Shown: positions 1 through 7,798, counted from the first letter of the stretch. The stretch: DNA of 18,281 bases from Chloroflexia bacterium (GCA_013696045.1 JACCZH010000411.1:1-18281), one strand, 5' to 3'. A program made the numbers and translations. The notes: a model not told the origin generated them from the sequence alone.

Positions 1-60
1 GAGTAAGCCCGCGGGCACTGCCTCACCCAGGCCGCCTGAGCGCACATCCCCAAATCCAAC

Positions 61-66
61 TACAAT
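61..66 (+). promoter_or_regulatory. possible -10 box upstream of the solute-binding protein
   Basis: TACAAT differs from the TATAAT consensus at one position and lies about 40 nt before the start codon at 107. No convincing -35 hexamer is seen 16-18 nt upstream, so this is a weak, position-based call. The rest of 1-106 contains no recognisable gene; an AAAGG Shine-Dalgarno at 93-97 precedes the start by 9 nt. Confidence 0.25.
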
Positions 67-106
67 GCCCCTGTCGAAAGAGTGACAGACAGAAAGGCAT
101 GAGTTC

Positions 107-1609
107 ATGGCAGTCAATCCACAGGGGCGCCTCGTGGTGGCCATCCCGTTTGATGCGGAGTCATTCAACGAGGTGCATCGGAACTACACCGGAGCCGGCG
201 GCTACTATGCCGCCAACAACATCTTCAGCCGGCTCGTGGTTCTTGACGTCTTTGAATCGGGAGAGATCAGCCCGGATCTGGCCGAGCGCTGGGATATTCT
301 TGATGATGGCGGACGCTACGTCTTCCACCTTAACCATGCCGCCAGCTGGCACGACGGCACGCCAGTAACCGCTGACGACGTCGTCTACACCTACTCCGAG
401 GTTCTCAAGCATGGTTATCACGGTCTCTCATGGTTGCAGGATATCGAGACGATTACCGCGCTCGACGACCACACTGTCGAATGCAAACTCAAATCACCCA
501 ACGCCGCGTTCCTCGCCCAGCTCGGCGCGTTCGTCTTCAGCCACATCCTTCCAAAGCACCTTTACGACGGCACTGACTGGGACACCAACCCCCACAATCT
601 CAATCCGGTTGGCAGCGGCCCATTCCGGTTCAACGAGTGGGTAAAAGGCGAGCGTATTGAGCTCGTCGCAAACCTTGACTACTGGGCCGACGGTCCATAC
701 GTGGAACGGATTACCTACAAGATCATTCCCGACCGTGAAGAGGCCTTCCGGGCGCTTGAGGCGGGTGAGGTCCATTTCTGCACCAGCGACGTGCCCTGCA
801 AAGAGGTCGAAGAATGGAAAGCTAAACCCGGCGTCGATGTGATGTTCCACCCCGGTAACGCGATCGCGTTCGTGGCGTTTAACTGGACCCGAGCGCTGTG
901 GCAGGACCACCGCGTGCGTGAGGCGATTGCGCGCACCATCGACCGGGGACCAATCGCGGCTGGGGTTTGTCCACTGGCATCAACCCCTGAGCATTTTTAT
1001 CTGGAGCGCGTTGAGTGGGCCTTTAATCCGGACGCCAAAGCACCCGGCCACGATCCCGCCGAAGCAGAACGGTTACTGGATGCAGCCGGCTATCCATGCA
1101 ACGCAGACGGCACGCGTTTTTCTATTGGCCTGGCGTACCGCTCGCTCTACGCTCACTACGGTTTCGCCGCCAACATCATGAAAGAGCAGCTCGCGGCCAT
1201 CGGCGTTGAAGCCACCGTCGAATCAGTCGACCCCGTCGGCTGGAAAACTCGCTTCCAGGAGAATGCCGACTTTGACCTCATCCTGGACAGCGGTGACATC
1301 GGACCCGACCCGCAGCTCATGTCGAGCTTCCTGTCGTCGGACGGCCCGCGCAACTCAATGCGCTATGCCAATCCGGCCGTTGACCGCGCCTTCAAGGAGG
1401 GACGCGGCACGACAGACCGGAAAAAGCGCGGTGAGCATTATCGCGAGCTCCAGACCGCCCTGGCGGAGGATATCGCCCGCGTTCCATTCATGCAGCACGG
1501 CGAGCATCTACCGTATCGCACCGAATTCACCGGTTGGTCGTGGTCCGACGGCGTGCGCGGTGAGGTCCCTTTTTGGTATCACGGACGTGTAAAACCGTCT
1601 GATTCCTGA
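107..1609 (+). CDS. ABC transporter substrate-binding protein, family 5 (peptide/nickel type), no visible signal peptide
   Basis: Family 5 solute-binding proteins (SBP_bac_5, the OppA/DppA/NikA class) capture oligopeptides, opines or nickel complexes outside the membrane and pass them to an ABC permease. The 500-residue product has the family's usual length and order: the opening beta strand (LVVAIPFDAESFN), the region around PDLAERWDI and WHDGTPVTADDVVYTY near residues 65-95, NPVGSGPFRF near residue 165, and a C-terminal lobe with EAERLLDAAGYP and NPAVDRAF. The start ATG has an AAAGG Shine-Dalgarno 9 nt upstream. An in-frame TGA at 83-85 closes the frame, so there is no room for an export signal or lipobox Cys: the mature domain begins almost at residue 2. 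Several free Cys residues would also fit a cytosolic location. No permease or ATPase genes are present, so the ligand cannot be assigned. The queF gene follows after 22 nt. Confidence 0.85.
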   Translation: MAVNPQGRLVVAIPFDAESFNEVHRNYTGAGGYYAANNIFSRLVVLDVFESGEISPDLAERWDILDDGGRYVFHLNHAASWHDGTPVTADDVVYTYSEVLKHGYHGLSWLQDIETITALDDHTVECKLKSPNAAFLAQLGAFVFSHILPKHLYDGTDWDTNPHNLNPVGSGPFRFNEWVKGERIELVANLDYWADGPYVERITYKIIPDREEAFRALEAGEVHFCTSDVPCKEVEEWKAKPGVDVMFHPGNAIAFVAFNWTRALWQDHRVREAIARTIDRGPIAAGVCPLASTPEHFYLERVEWAFNPDAKAPGHDPAEAERLLDAAGYPCNADGTRFSIGLAYRSLYAHYGFAANIMKEQLAAIGVEATVESVDPVGWKTRFQENADFDLILDSGDIGPDPQLMSSFLSSDGPRNSMRYANPAVDRAFKEGRGTTDRKKRGEHYRELQTALAEDIARVPFMQHGEHLPYRTEFTGWSWSDGVRGEVPFWYHGRVKPSDS

Positions 1610-1631
1610 TTTCACCCAAAGAGGAGCACAG

Positions 1632-2006
1632 ATGCCATCAGCGCCGAGCAAGGAGCTCGACACCTTTCCAAACCCGAACCCGGAGCGTGACTATACAATC
1701 GAGATCAACACGCCCGAGTTCACCTGCGTTTGCCCGATGACCGGGCAGCCGGATTTTGCCGACATTACCCTGAGCTACGTGCCGGACCAACGCTGTGTCG
1801 AGCTGAAATCACTCAAGCAGTATTTCTGGTCGTACCGTGATGAAGGTGCATTCCACGAGGCGGTCACCAACAAGATCCTGAGTGACATCGTCGAGGCCAT
1901 CAATCCACGTGAAGCCGTCGTGACCGGCAGGTTCAATGTGCGTGGCGGGCTGTATACCACCATCACAGCCAGCCACAGCGCTCCGGGTAGAATCCCAACA
2001 GAGTGA
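1632..2006 (+). CDS. queF: NADPH-dependent 7-cyano-7-deazaguanine reductase (preQ1 synthase)
   Basis: QueF reduces the nitrile of preQ0 to the aminomethyl group of preQ1 with NADPH, in the cytosol, before insertion into tRNA on the queuosine pathway. The 124-residue protein is the short, single-domain form. FTCVCPMTGQPDF carries the catalytic Cys34 and the conserved Asp41 seven residues later, matching the Cys/Asp pair of the Bacillus-type enzyme. ELKSLKQYF (residues 57-65) is the QueF signature that contacts NADPH, and FHE (74-76) supplies the His-Glu substrate-binding pair. A strong GAGGAG Shine-Dalgarno lies 5 nt before ATG. The stop TGA overlaps the GTG start of the next gene in GTGA, so the two are likely translationally coupled. 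No other queuosine genes (queC, queD, queE, tgt) are in the window. Confidence 0.95.
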   Translation: MPSAPSKELDTFPNPNPERDYTIEINTPEFTCVCPMTGQPDFADITLSYVPDQRCVELKSLKQYFWSYRDEGAFHEAVTNKILSDIVEAINPREAVVTGRFNVRGGLYTTITASHSAPGRIPTE

Positions 2007-2953
2007 GACTGGCACGAGGATGGTTCACGTCAGCATCGGCGGCCCTGGTGCTGGTCGCCTTCCTGTGGGGAGGCGGGTTTACGGCCAGCAAAGCCGCCGT
2101 CGCTGACGTGCCTCCTCTTGCGTCAGCGCTCATGCGCTATGCGCTCGCGTCGCTCGTGCTTGTGCCACTCTACCTGCGCGAGCGACGCAGTCTGCCTCCC
2201 GAACGTTATACCGCGTTCACCTGGAAGGCGCTCGTTGCGCTGGGCCTGACAGCTGTGACCGGCTATAACGCGCTGTACTTTCTGGGATTGGGTCTGGCCC
2301 CATCGTCTGACTCGATCCTTCTGATTCCCACCACCAACCCGATCTGGACCACCCTCGTCGCCACGCTCTTCATTGGCGAGCGGCCGGGACAACGGCTGTT
2401 GATCGGCATGGCCGTCGCCATTGGAGGAATGACGCTGGTGTTGATCGGCGGTTATACCGGCGACTTCGATAATTCGCGGTTACTGGGCAATGGGCTCTTC
2501 ATTCTGGCCGCAATGGTTTTCGGCGTGAGCCACGTCGTGGGCAGGGTTGCCACTCGCCAGATATCCGCAATCGGGGCAACAACCGTCTCGGGCGTCATCG
2601 GTGGAATCGTCCTCCTGCCTATGGCGGTCGTCGAGGGTGGACTCGGAGAGCTCCTCAGCGCTCCGGTATCTTATTGGCTGAACATCGCTTTTGTGGCCTT
2701 CGGCGTAACGGCGTTTGGATACGTAATCTGGTATCGGAGCGTGTCACGCATCGGCGCGGGACGCACCAGCTTCTACACCAACCTGGTGCCAATCTTTGGA
2801 CTGTCCCTGTCCGCCGTCTTTCTGCGCGAGTATCCCTCGCCAATTCAGATCCTCGGCGGCATCGTCATGCTCGGCGCGATCATCTGGGTAACACTAGAGC
2901 GCAGCCCCGAAGCGCCTCTAACCCATTCACAGCCCTCGGGAGGGAAAACATGA
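2003..2953 (+). CDS. EamA/DMT-family transporter
   Basis: The 316-residue product is a ten-helix membrane protein of the drug/metabolite transporter superfamily, with two tandem EamA repeats. The first repeat starts at FLWGGGFTASK (about residue 20) and includes the RYALASLVLVPLYLRER helix; the second spans about residues 160-300 and ends in the typical FGLSLSAVFLREYPSP plus a terminal Gly/Ile-rich helix. Family members export or import amino acids, nucleobases or related metabolites, and sequence alone does not give the substrate. The start is GTG within the GTGA overlap with queF, and its stop overlaps the next start as ATGA. This coupling makes a queuosine-precursor or purine-like substrate a reasonable guess, but it is inference only; known preQ0/preQ1 carriers such as YhhQ and QueT belong to other families. 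Confidence 0.9.
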   Translation: MRLARGWFTSASAALVLVAFLWGGGFTASKAAVADVPPLASALMRYALASLVLVPLYLRERRSLPPERYTAFTWKALVALGLTAVTGYNALYFLGLGLAPSSDSILLIPTTNPIWTTLVATLFIGERPGQRLLIGMAVAIGGMTLVLIGGYTGDFDNSRLLGNGLFILAAMVFGVSHVVGRVATRQISAIGATTVSGVIGGIVLLPMAVVEGGLGELLSAPVSYWLNIAFVAFGVTAFGYVIWYRSVSRIGAGRTSFYTNLVPIFGLSLSAVFLREYPSPIQILGGIVMLGAIIWVTLERSPEAPLTHSQPSGGKT

Positions 2954-3978
2954 CCTCCAGCGAAGTTGAAACCCTGCGGCAAGCGCTCAATCGTGGCGAG
3001 ACCCCGCCGTTCGCGTCAGTGTCAGAATTTGATGATCCTGATCAGGTAATCGAGCTCGCGCTCGAAACCGCAACCGGTCGCCGCTGGTTGCGTGGACTGT
3101 CCGATCTGGACAGGCAACTCGCTGACAGGTTGCTCTCTTTCGAGTCCGACTTTCGATCGCAGCGTCGTGACGGTACCTTAAAGCGAACAGTACAAGCAGC
3201 GTCCATTGACGCCCTCAGGGCCCATCAAGCGACGATCCTCGCCGGGCCCGCCGCGGCCGACCTATGGACGCGGCTCGCGCCAACACCGGAGCAACTCTTG
3301 GAAGCCGCGGTCTCAGCCGTCTCTTCCGGCGACTCTGCCGCCGCCGAGAACACCCTCTATCTGCTCATCCTTGATGTCGTAGACCCTTTCGCTCTAGGTA
3401 CGGAACGACGGGCAGCGATCGCCCGCGCCGGCCTGGCGGCAGCAGAAGCCACCATCCGCAGCCTGGCCGCGGAATACCTCTTTGACAACGACGTGGAGGC
3501 GTTGGCGGAGTCAGCCGAGTGGCTTGTATTCGACAGTGATGAGCGAGTGCGTGGGCTGGCATGGTCAGCAGGATATCGTGCCAGGCCGGGAGAAACATTC
3601 AACCGTGCTACCGAGATCCTCGGTAATGAGTCCGCCGATCTGCAGTCTCGCCGTAGTGCTCTGGCCGCGGTCGGAACGCATCATCAAACGAGTGACGTGA
3701 TGGATCTCCTCGCATTCTTTGTCGCCCATCCCATCGATCAGCTTGCCCTCGACGCCGGAAACCTGCTCTACCGACTACATCGACATCCAACCATTGCCAC
3801 CGCCGCCGCCCAGAGTCCACACCAGAGCGTGCGCGAGATCGGCCAGCTCCTGCTCGATCCTTTTCGAGGATCACCGGCAGCTGGCGGCTCGCGTCCCGGC
3901 GATCCGACCACCAGCGACATCTTCGCCCAGATGCTCCGCCAGACCGAGAGCCCCGGCCCGGACCATGAATCTGGCTAA
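2950..3978 (+). CDS. hypothetical HEAT/ARM-like helical repeat protein
   Basis: I do not recognise the family. The start chosen is ATG 2950, which overlaps the transporter stop (ATGA) and has GGAGGG 5 nt upstream; the same frame is open back to 2674, but that part is the transporter gene read out of frame. The 342-residue product is soluble, acidic and almost entirely helical. From about residue 125 onward it shows loosely repeated helix pairs rich in Ala, Leu and Asp (for example ATIRSLAAEYLFDND, VRGLAWSAGYRARPG, VMDLLAFFVAHPIDQLALD), resembling degenerate HEAT repeats, which usually form protein-binding scaffolds. The C-terminal 30 or so residues are Pro/Gly/Ser-rich and likely disordered. 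There is no signal peptide or membrane helix. Coupling to the transporter suggests co-expression, not a function. Confidence 0.75.
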   Translation: MTSSEVETLRQALNRGETPPFASVSEFDDPDQVIELALETATGRRWLRGLSDLDRQLADRLLSFESDFRSQRRDGTLKRTVQAASIDALRAHQATILAGPAAADLWTRLAPTPEQLLEAAVSAVSSGDSAAAENTLYLLILDVVDPFALGTERRAAIARAGLAAAEATIRSLAAEYLFDNDVEALAESAEWLVFDSDERVRGLAWSAGYRARPGETFNRATEILGNESADLQSRRSALAAVGTHHQTSDVMDLLAFFVAHPIDQLALDAGNLLYRLHRHPTIATAAAQSPHQSVREIGQLLLDPFRGSPAAGGSRPGDPTTSDIFAQMLRQTESPGPDHESG

Positions 3979-3979
3979 G

Positions 3980-4009
3980 TTGCATCAGAAGCGGATCTTT
4001 CGCCATACT
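3980..4009 (+). promoter_or_regulatory. possible sigma-70-type promoter for the CpXC gene
   Basis: TTGCAT at 3980-3985 and CATACT at 4004-4009 are separated by 18 nt. They lie in the 81-nt gap before the CpXC gene and would start transcription near 4016. Both boxes match consensus only partly. Confidence 0.25.
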
Positions 4010-4059
4010 TTGGGTAATAGCGAACAAGAAACCTTGTTGTCAGAATCAGGGGTAGCCCC

Positions 4060-4623
4060 GTGACAGGATCAACGATGCCAGATACGAGCGCAACCGAAGA
4101 AGAGGTCAAAAACCGTTTTGCAACCGAATATACCGAAGTCGAGCTGATCTGCCCCAGGTGCCACGCTCAGTGGTCTCCGCCGGTCGCACGCTTCGTGAAT
4201 ATCGAAACGCATCCGATGGCGAAGGAAGGCATCCTTCGAAAGTCCATGCACCGCGCTCGCTGCCCATCCTGCAAAGCCTACGAGCTGGAGATTGACCAAA
4301 TCTTCGACTATTACGATCCGGATGAGAAACTCGTGCTCCAGTTCCGGCCCGCCTGGGAGTTCAAAGCCGGCGGCGGAGAAGAGATGTACTGGCGCAGGCT
4401 CGAAGCTCTGATCGAAAAATATTCCGAGGACGACGTGCGGGTCGATGTCGTTTTCGGCTTTGACGACATGATTGCCAAGCATCTCGGCGGAGAAGAGGCT
4501 GTAGCAGCCTCCCAGGAGCGCGCGGTCCAGGAGCGCGCCGAGGGCAAGGCGCCCGGCTCTATCGCTGTCGAGCAGGCCGCCGCAGCGCGTGCGGAAAAGG
4601 ACTCTGGCGACCGAGCAGGATAG
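4060..4623 (+). CDS. CpXC domain protein (zinc-ribbon-like)
   Basis: The product has two Cys-Pro-X-Cys motifs, CPRC at residues 31-34 and CPSC at 68-71, with the intervening spacing and the downstream FDYYDPDEKLVLQF and VVFGFDDMIAKHLGG segments typical of the CpXC family (PF14353). The four cysteines probably bind one zinc ion. The molecular role of this family is not known. The protein is soluble, with a helical middle region and a Glu/Ala-rich tail (about residues 150-187) that is probably flexible. The GTG start at 4060 has an AGGGG 7 nt upstream; ATG 4075, with AGGA 6 nt upstream, is an equally good start and would remove five residues. It sits alone, 81 nt after the HEAT-like gene and just before the palindromic repeat, which may also serve as its transcript end. 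Confidence 0.85.
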   Translation: MTGSTMPDTSATEEEVKNRFATEYTEVELICPRCHAQWSPPVARFVNIETHPMAKEGILRKSMHRARCPSCKAYELEIDQIFDYYDPDEKLVLQFRPAWEFKAGGGEEMYWRRLEALIEKYSEDDVRVDVVFGFDDMIAKHLGGEEAVAASQERAVQERAEGKAPGSIAVEQAAAARAEKDSGDRAG

Positions 4624-4656
4624 CTCTCCGCTCTATTGTCTCAACCTGCTTTAGAT

Positions 4657-4738
4657 GTCATCTCGACCGCAGTGGAGAGATCACTAGGCAACCCAAGTCT
4701 CGGAGAACCCGAGAACTCTCCACTGCGGTCGAGATGAC
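4657..4738. repeat. palindromic interspersed repeat (23-bp perfect inverted arms with inner hairpin)
   Basis: The left arm (4657-4679, beginning GTCATCTCGACCGCAG) and the right arm (4716-4738) are exact reverse complements over 23 bp. The 36-nt spacer contains a second inverted pair, TCTCGG at 4698-4703 against CCGAGA at 4709-4714, so a transcript could fold into a long stem with an inner hairpin. The arm sequence resembles the GTCAT-CTCGACC/CTGAGC-type dispersed palindromes seen in many bacterial genomes, including Chloroflexota and Bacteroidota. This suggests a REP- or MITE-like element, though copy number cannot be judged from one window. It fills part of the 229-nt gap between the CpXC and M20 genes and may stabilise or terminate the upstream transcript. 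No transposase is adjacent. Confidence 0.9.
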
Positions 4739-4757
4739 TGCATGGTTGCCGTATACT
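4729..4757 (+). promoter_or_regulatory. candidate promoter of the M20-HAD operon, -35 inside the repeat
   Basis: TCGAGA at 4729-4734 (4 of 6 to TTGACA) and TATACT at 4752-4757 (5 of 6 to TATAAT) are separated by exactly 17 nt. The -35 hexamer lies in the right arm of the palindromic repeat. Transcription would start near 4764, leaving an untranslated leader of about 90 nt before the ATG at 4853, in which I see no riboswitch. Confidence 0.4.
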
Positions 4758-4852
4758 TGAACATTCCCGCTCCCGCCCACAATCGGTTACGATGATTGGC
4801 GACGCTCGGCGTCTTGTGCTGACGACCACACGTTGAAAGGCCGAAGTAACCG

Positions 4853-6199
4853 ATGTCAAGCCCGCCCATAACCAAACCAGACTGGGACGCGGTTCGCGAC
4901 GAAGTCACGAGCCATCTGCAAAACCTCATCCGGCTCGAAACCGTCAACCCGCCCGGCAATGAGACGCTCGTCGCGAACTACCTCAAAGGCGCCATCGCTA
5001 GCGTCAGGCTCGAGTCCCATATTCTCGAAGACGTTAACAACCGTGGTAATTTCGTCGCCCGCCTCAAAGGTAATGGCAACGGCAAACCGCTGCTGCTCAT
5101 GGCGCACGCCGATGTCGTGTCGGTCGAAGCGGACAAGTGGACGCATGGACCATTCTCGGGCGACATCATAGATGGCATGATCTGGGGACGAGGAGCGGTC
5201 GACACCAAGAATCTTGTGGCATCTGAGCTGATGGTGATGCTCATGCTGGCTCGACAGGGAGCGACGCTCAATCGCGACCTCATCTTCTGCGTCTTTGCCG
5301 ATGAAGAGGCCGGCGGCAAGCATGGCGCAACCTGGATGTGGGACAACCACCGGGAGCTGATCGACGCTGAGTTCGCCATCAACGAAGGTGGCGGTCAGGC
5401 GCTCGATATCGGCGGAAAGCGCTTCTATGTCTGCCAGACCGGTGAAAAGGGCGGCGCGCGTATGCGTGTCACCGCCAGCGCCGCACCGGGCCACGCATCG
5501 GTCCCCCGCGACGACACCGCCATGCTGCGCATGGGGCATGCCCTGACAACGCTCAGCACACACCAATTCCCGACCATTCTTACCGCCTCGGTCGAGCTCA
5601 TGCTAAAAACACTTGCCAATGCACTCGATACTGAGACCAAAGCACTGGTTGACGATATATTGACCGAGCCCACCTGGGAGAAACTCAGCCAGCTGCCAAT
5701 GGATGAGTTGACGCTCATGATGCTGAGAGCCATCACCCGCAACACCGCTGTGCCAACAATTATCCATGGCGGCCACCGTATCAACGTCATTCCAGGCGAG
5801 GTTGTCTGTGATGTTGACGGCCGGGTGTTGCCGGACCAGAAACCCGACACGTTTGTCGCCGAAGTCCGCGCGCTGCTCGGCAATGCAGTGACGGTTGAGG
5901 AGATTGGTTCGAACAGCAGTGGTATCGAAGCTGCTCCGGATTCGCCACTGTATGACACCATCAGCACGGTAATGGGTGACGTCGATCCGGGTGCGGCAGT
6001 CATGCCCTATCTGGTGTCCGGTGGAACCGACGCTCGCTCCGTGCCCGGCATCAAGGTCTACGGGTTCAACCCAGCCTCATATTCGCCGACCGAGATGAAC
6101 GGCGCGCACAACCACGACGAGCGTGTGTCCGTCGACAACCTGTTGTTTGCCACCCGGTCGCTCTACGAAATCGTCACGCGCTACTGCGAGGCGCATTGA
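4853..6199 (+). CDS. M20 family metallopeptidase / amidohydrolase (ArgE/DapE/CPG2 group)
   Basis: M20 enzymes are cytosolic dinuclear zinc hydrolases that remove acyl or amino-acid groups from peptides and N-acyl amino acids. All expected residues are present: His85 with Asp87 (MAHADV), Asp117 (GRGAVDTK, the bridging ligand), Glu151 as base and Glu152 as ligand (ADEEAGG), Glu178 (NEGGG) and His419 near the end (GAHNHDE). A dimerisation domain lies between them, around residues 190-320. The 448-residue length is normal for the larger M20A members. The specific substrate cannot be told; dipeptidase or succinyl-diaminopimelate-type activities are all possible. The start ATG has only a distant GAAAGG (12 nt upstream). 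Its stop overlaps the ATG of the HAD gene as TGATG, so the two are probably translated together. Confidence 0.92.
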   Translation: MSSPPITKPDWDAVRDEVTSHLQNLIRLETVNPPGNETLVANYLKGAIASVRLESHILEDVNNRGNFVARLKGNGNGKPLLLMAHADVVSVEADKWTHGPFSGDIIDGMIWGRGAVDTKNLVASELMVMLMLARQGATLNRDLIFCVFADEEAGGKHGATWMWDNHRELIDAEFAINEGGGQALDIGGKRFYVCQTGEKGGARMRVTASAAPGHASVPRDDTAMLRMGHALTTLSTHQFPTILTASVELMLKTLANALDTETKALVDDILTEPTWEKLSQLPMDELTLMMLRAITRNTAVPTIIHGGHRINVIPGEVVCDVDGRVLPDQKPDTFVAEVRALLGNAVTVEEIGSNSSGIEAAPDSPLYDTISTVMGDVDPGAAVMPYLVSGGTDARSVPGIKVYGFNPASYSPTEMNGAHNHDERVSVDNLLFATRSLYEIVTRYCEAH

Positions 6200-6921
6200 T
6201 GGCCGAGGGACAACCCACGGCGCTTGTTCTGTTTGACATTGACGGCACCCTGCTCCAGGCCGGCGATCCCGCGCACCAGCGCGCCTTCGTTGAGGCGTTC
6301 GAAGAGGTCTACGGTCTGCCGGTCACGCTGGAAGGCGTGCAGCTGGCAGGCATGCTGGACGCCAACATCGCCAGAACCCTGTTCGACCTCCATGAGCTGG
6401 ACCATTCAGAGGCCGACACGTTGCTCGATCGGATGATGAAGTCGATGGGTGGTCGCTATCGCCAGGCGGTTATGGAGATCGAGCTGCGCGAGCGATTGCT
6501 ACCCGGTGTAAGCAAAGCGGTGGAAGCCTGTGCGGAGCGAGGCTGGGCAACGGGAGTATTGACCGGCAATGCGCGCTCGGTCGCCTACGCCAAGCTGGAG
6601 AGAGCCGGGCTGGCAGACCTGCTCGTCACCGGAGCCTATGGGGATTCGGCGCGCGAGCGAGCGCATCTGGTTGAGGTCGCCATCGCCGCCGCTGAGGACG
6701 CTGTGCATCATCGCTTTGCTCCCCAGGAAACCGTGCTCGTCGGTGACACCCCGCAAGACATTAGCGCCGCTCGTCAGGCAGGAACAAAAGTCATTGCCGT
6801 CGCAACGGGCCGGTTCGATGTTCATCATTTAGCCCAGCACGAGCCCGACGCCGTGCTACAGGATCTTGGCGACACATCCGCCTTTGTAAAAGCCGTCGAG
6901 TCCGTCTTTGCATCACACTAA
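6199..6921 (+). CDS. HAD-superfamily hydrolase, phosphoglycolate-phosphatase-like
   Basis: This is a 240-residue cytosolic phosphatase of the haloacid dehalogenase superfamily, with all four motifs: FDIDGT with nucleophile Asp13 and acid Asp15, Thr122 in VLTGN, Lys132 in the following helix, and the Mg-binding GDTPQD with Asp183 and Asp187. The helical insertion between motifs I and II (about residues 20-90) is a C1-type cap, as in Gph and beta-phosphoglucomutase relatives. Such enzymes dephosphorylate small metabolites; the substrate here is unknown. ATG 6199 is chosen because it overlaps the M20 stop (TGATG) and has GAGG 7 nt upstream; a TTG one codon earlier is less likely. It is the second gene of the M20 operon. 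Confidence 0.9.
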   Translation: MAEGQPTALVLFDIDGTLLQAGDPAHQRAFVEAFEEVYGLPVTLEGVQLAGMLDANIARTLFDLHELDHSEADTLLDRMMKSMGGRYRQAVMEIELRERLLPGVSKAVEACAERGWATGVLTGNARSVAYAKLERAGLADLLVTGAYGDSARERAHLVEVAIAAAEDAVHHRFAPQETVLVGDTPQDISAARQAGTKVIAVATGRFDVHHLAQHEPDAVLQDLGDTSAFVKAVESVFASH

Positions 6922-6927
6922 TGGCGA

Positions 6928-6939
6928 CCGTCGCGACGG
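6928..6939. repeat. 12-bp perfect palindrome between the HAD gene and the next gene
   Basis: CCGTCGCGACGG reads the same on both strands and lies in the 82-nt gap after the HAD stop. With no loop it is a poor terminator and could instead be a dimeric-protein binding site. There is no further support. Confidence 0.3.
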
Positions 6940-7003
6940 CTCTGGTAAGGTACGCCGATGGTGACTCGATTGAATGCTGTCCAAATGAAGCGGGAGAGGG
7001 TCT

Positions 7004-7759
7004 ATGTCCTCGCCAGATGAACCGGTGGGCCGCTTCGGAAACGAAGACGAGCTGTTCGACGAGATTCGCGATTTCCTCTCAGAGCAATCCGGCGATCGAA
7101 TCTACGAAGAGCTTGCCCGCGCCTATGGCCTCGCGCAAGCGTTCGCCGAGCGTCAGCTCAGCGGCCGCTCGGAATATACCCGCATGTTGAGAGCCATCGA
7201 GCGGCTCGTCGAAGATGCCTTCGAGAACCCGTTGGAGCCCGAGATGCGCGGCAAGCTGGCCGAGGTGCTGTATCTATATGGACTGGCGCACTACTCGCTG
7301 CTCCAGCACGCATCCGACGACTCCGGTGACGACGATAAGGAACGCACTGCATCCAGGCCACTTGTGATCTACGATCTCTGGTTCCCGAACGATATCGCGC
7401 TGGAGCGCAGCGACGACGGTTGCTACCTGCATGTCAGCGATGGCCGGCTCGACGTTTCCCTCTATCTGGGCGACACGCCAAACGGCCGTGGCGCGCTGGT
7501 CGATATCGTCGACCATTGGGGTTATGCGGCATCGAATACCGAGGCGACCGATGATCTGCCAAGTCTCGCCTCCGCAATACCGCTTCTCACCGTCGAGCTC
7601 GACTACGCGGGCTCTGAGCTCGTCGACGCCAACGATCACGTCGACGTGTTGCTGTTCGACGATCAGGGTGAGCCTGTCGTGCGTATTCATGCCCGCACAT
7701 CCGATCTGCGGGCCATGGTTGACGAAATGCAGGCAGGAGAGCGAGAAGGCGGCCTCTAG
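7004..7759 (+). CDS. hypothetical acidic two-domain protein
   Basis: I do not recognise the family. The 251-residue product has a helical N-terminal half (residues 1 to about 100, with ELFDEIRDFL and YLYGLAHYSLLQH), a very acidic linker (DDSGDDDKE near residue 110), and a C-terminal part that looks beta-rich (IYDLWFPNDIALERSDDGCYLHVSDGRLDVSLYLGD and onward), ending in a short helix. It has no signal peptide, membrane helix or cysteine motif and is probably cytosolic. GGGAG 7 nt before the ATG supports the start. It precedes the S9 peptidase gene by 39 nt on the same strand and is likely the first gene of that operon. Confidence 0.75.
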   Translation: MSSPDEPVGRFGNEDELFDEIRDFLSEQSGDRIYEELARAYGLAQAFAERQLSGRSEYTRMLRAIERLVEDAFENPLEPEMRGKLAEVLYLYGLAHYSLLQHASDDSGDDDKERTASRPLVIYDLWFPNDIALERSDDGCYLHVSDGRLDVSLYLGDTPNGRGALVDIVDHWGYAASNTEATDDLPSLASAIPLLTVELDYAGSELVDANDHVDVLLFDDQGEPVVRIHARTSDLRAMVDEMQAGEREGGL

Positions 7760-7798
7760 CCTCCAGGACGCCAGCTATCAAAGGAAGAGAGACACTGG

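Noticed and set aside
83..85. In-frame TGA before the solute-binding protein as a possible Sec codon
   Set aside because: The upstream frame encodes no signal peptide or domain, and no SECIS-like hairpin follows; it is simply a stop.
2674..2949. Upstream extension of the HEAT-like gene
   Set aside because: It lies wholly within the transporter gene in another frame; ATG 2950 has a strong Shine-Dalgarno and the ATGA overlap.
4856..5566. 236-residue minus-strand open frame
   Set aside because: It is opposite the M20 gene, whose metal ligands are all intact; long antisense frames are common in GC-rich coding DNA.
6921..7190. 89-residue plus-strand frame starting at the HAD stop
   Set aside because: It overlaps the 7004 gene in another frame, has no Shine-Dalgarno, and its sequence looks like out-of-frame translation.
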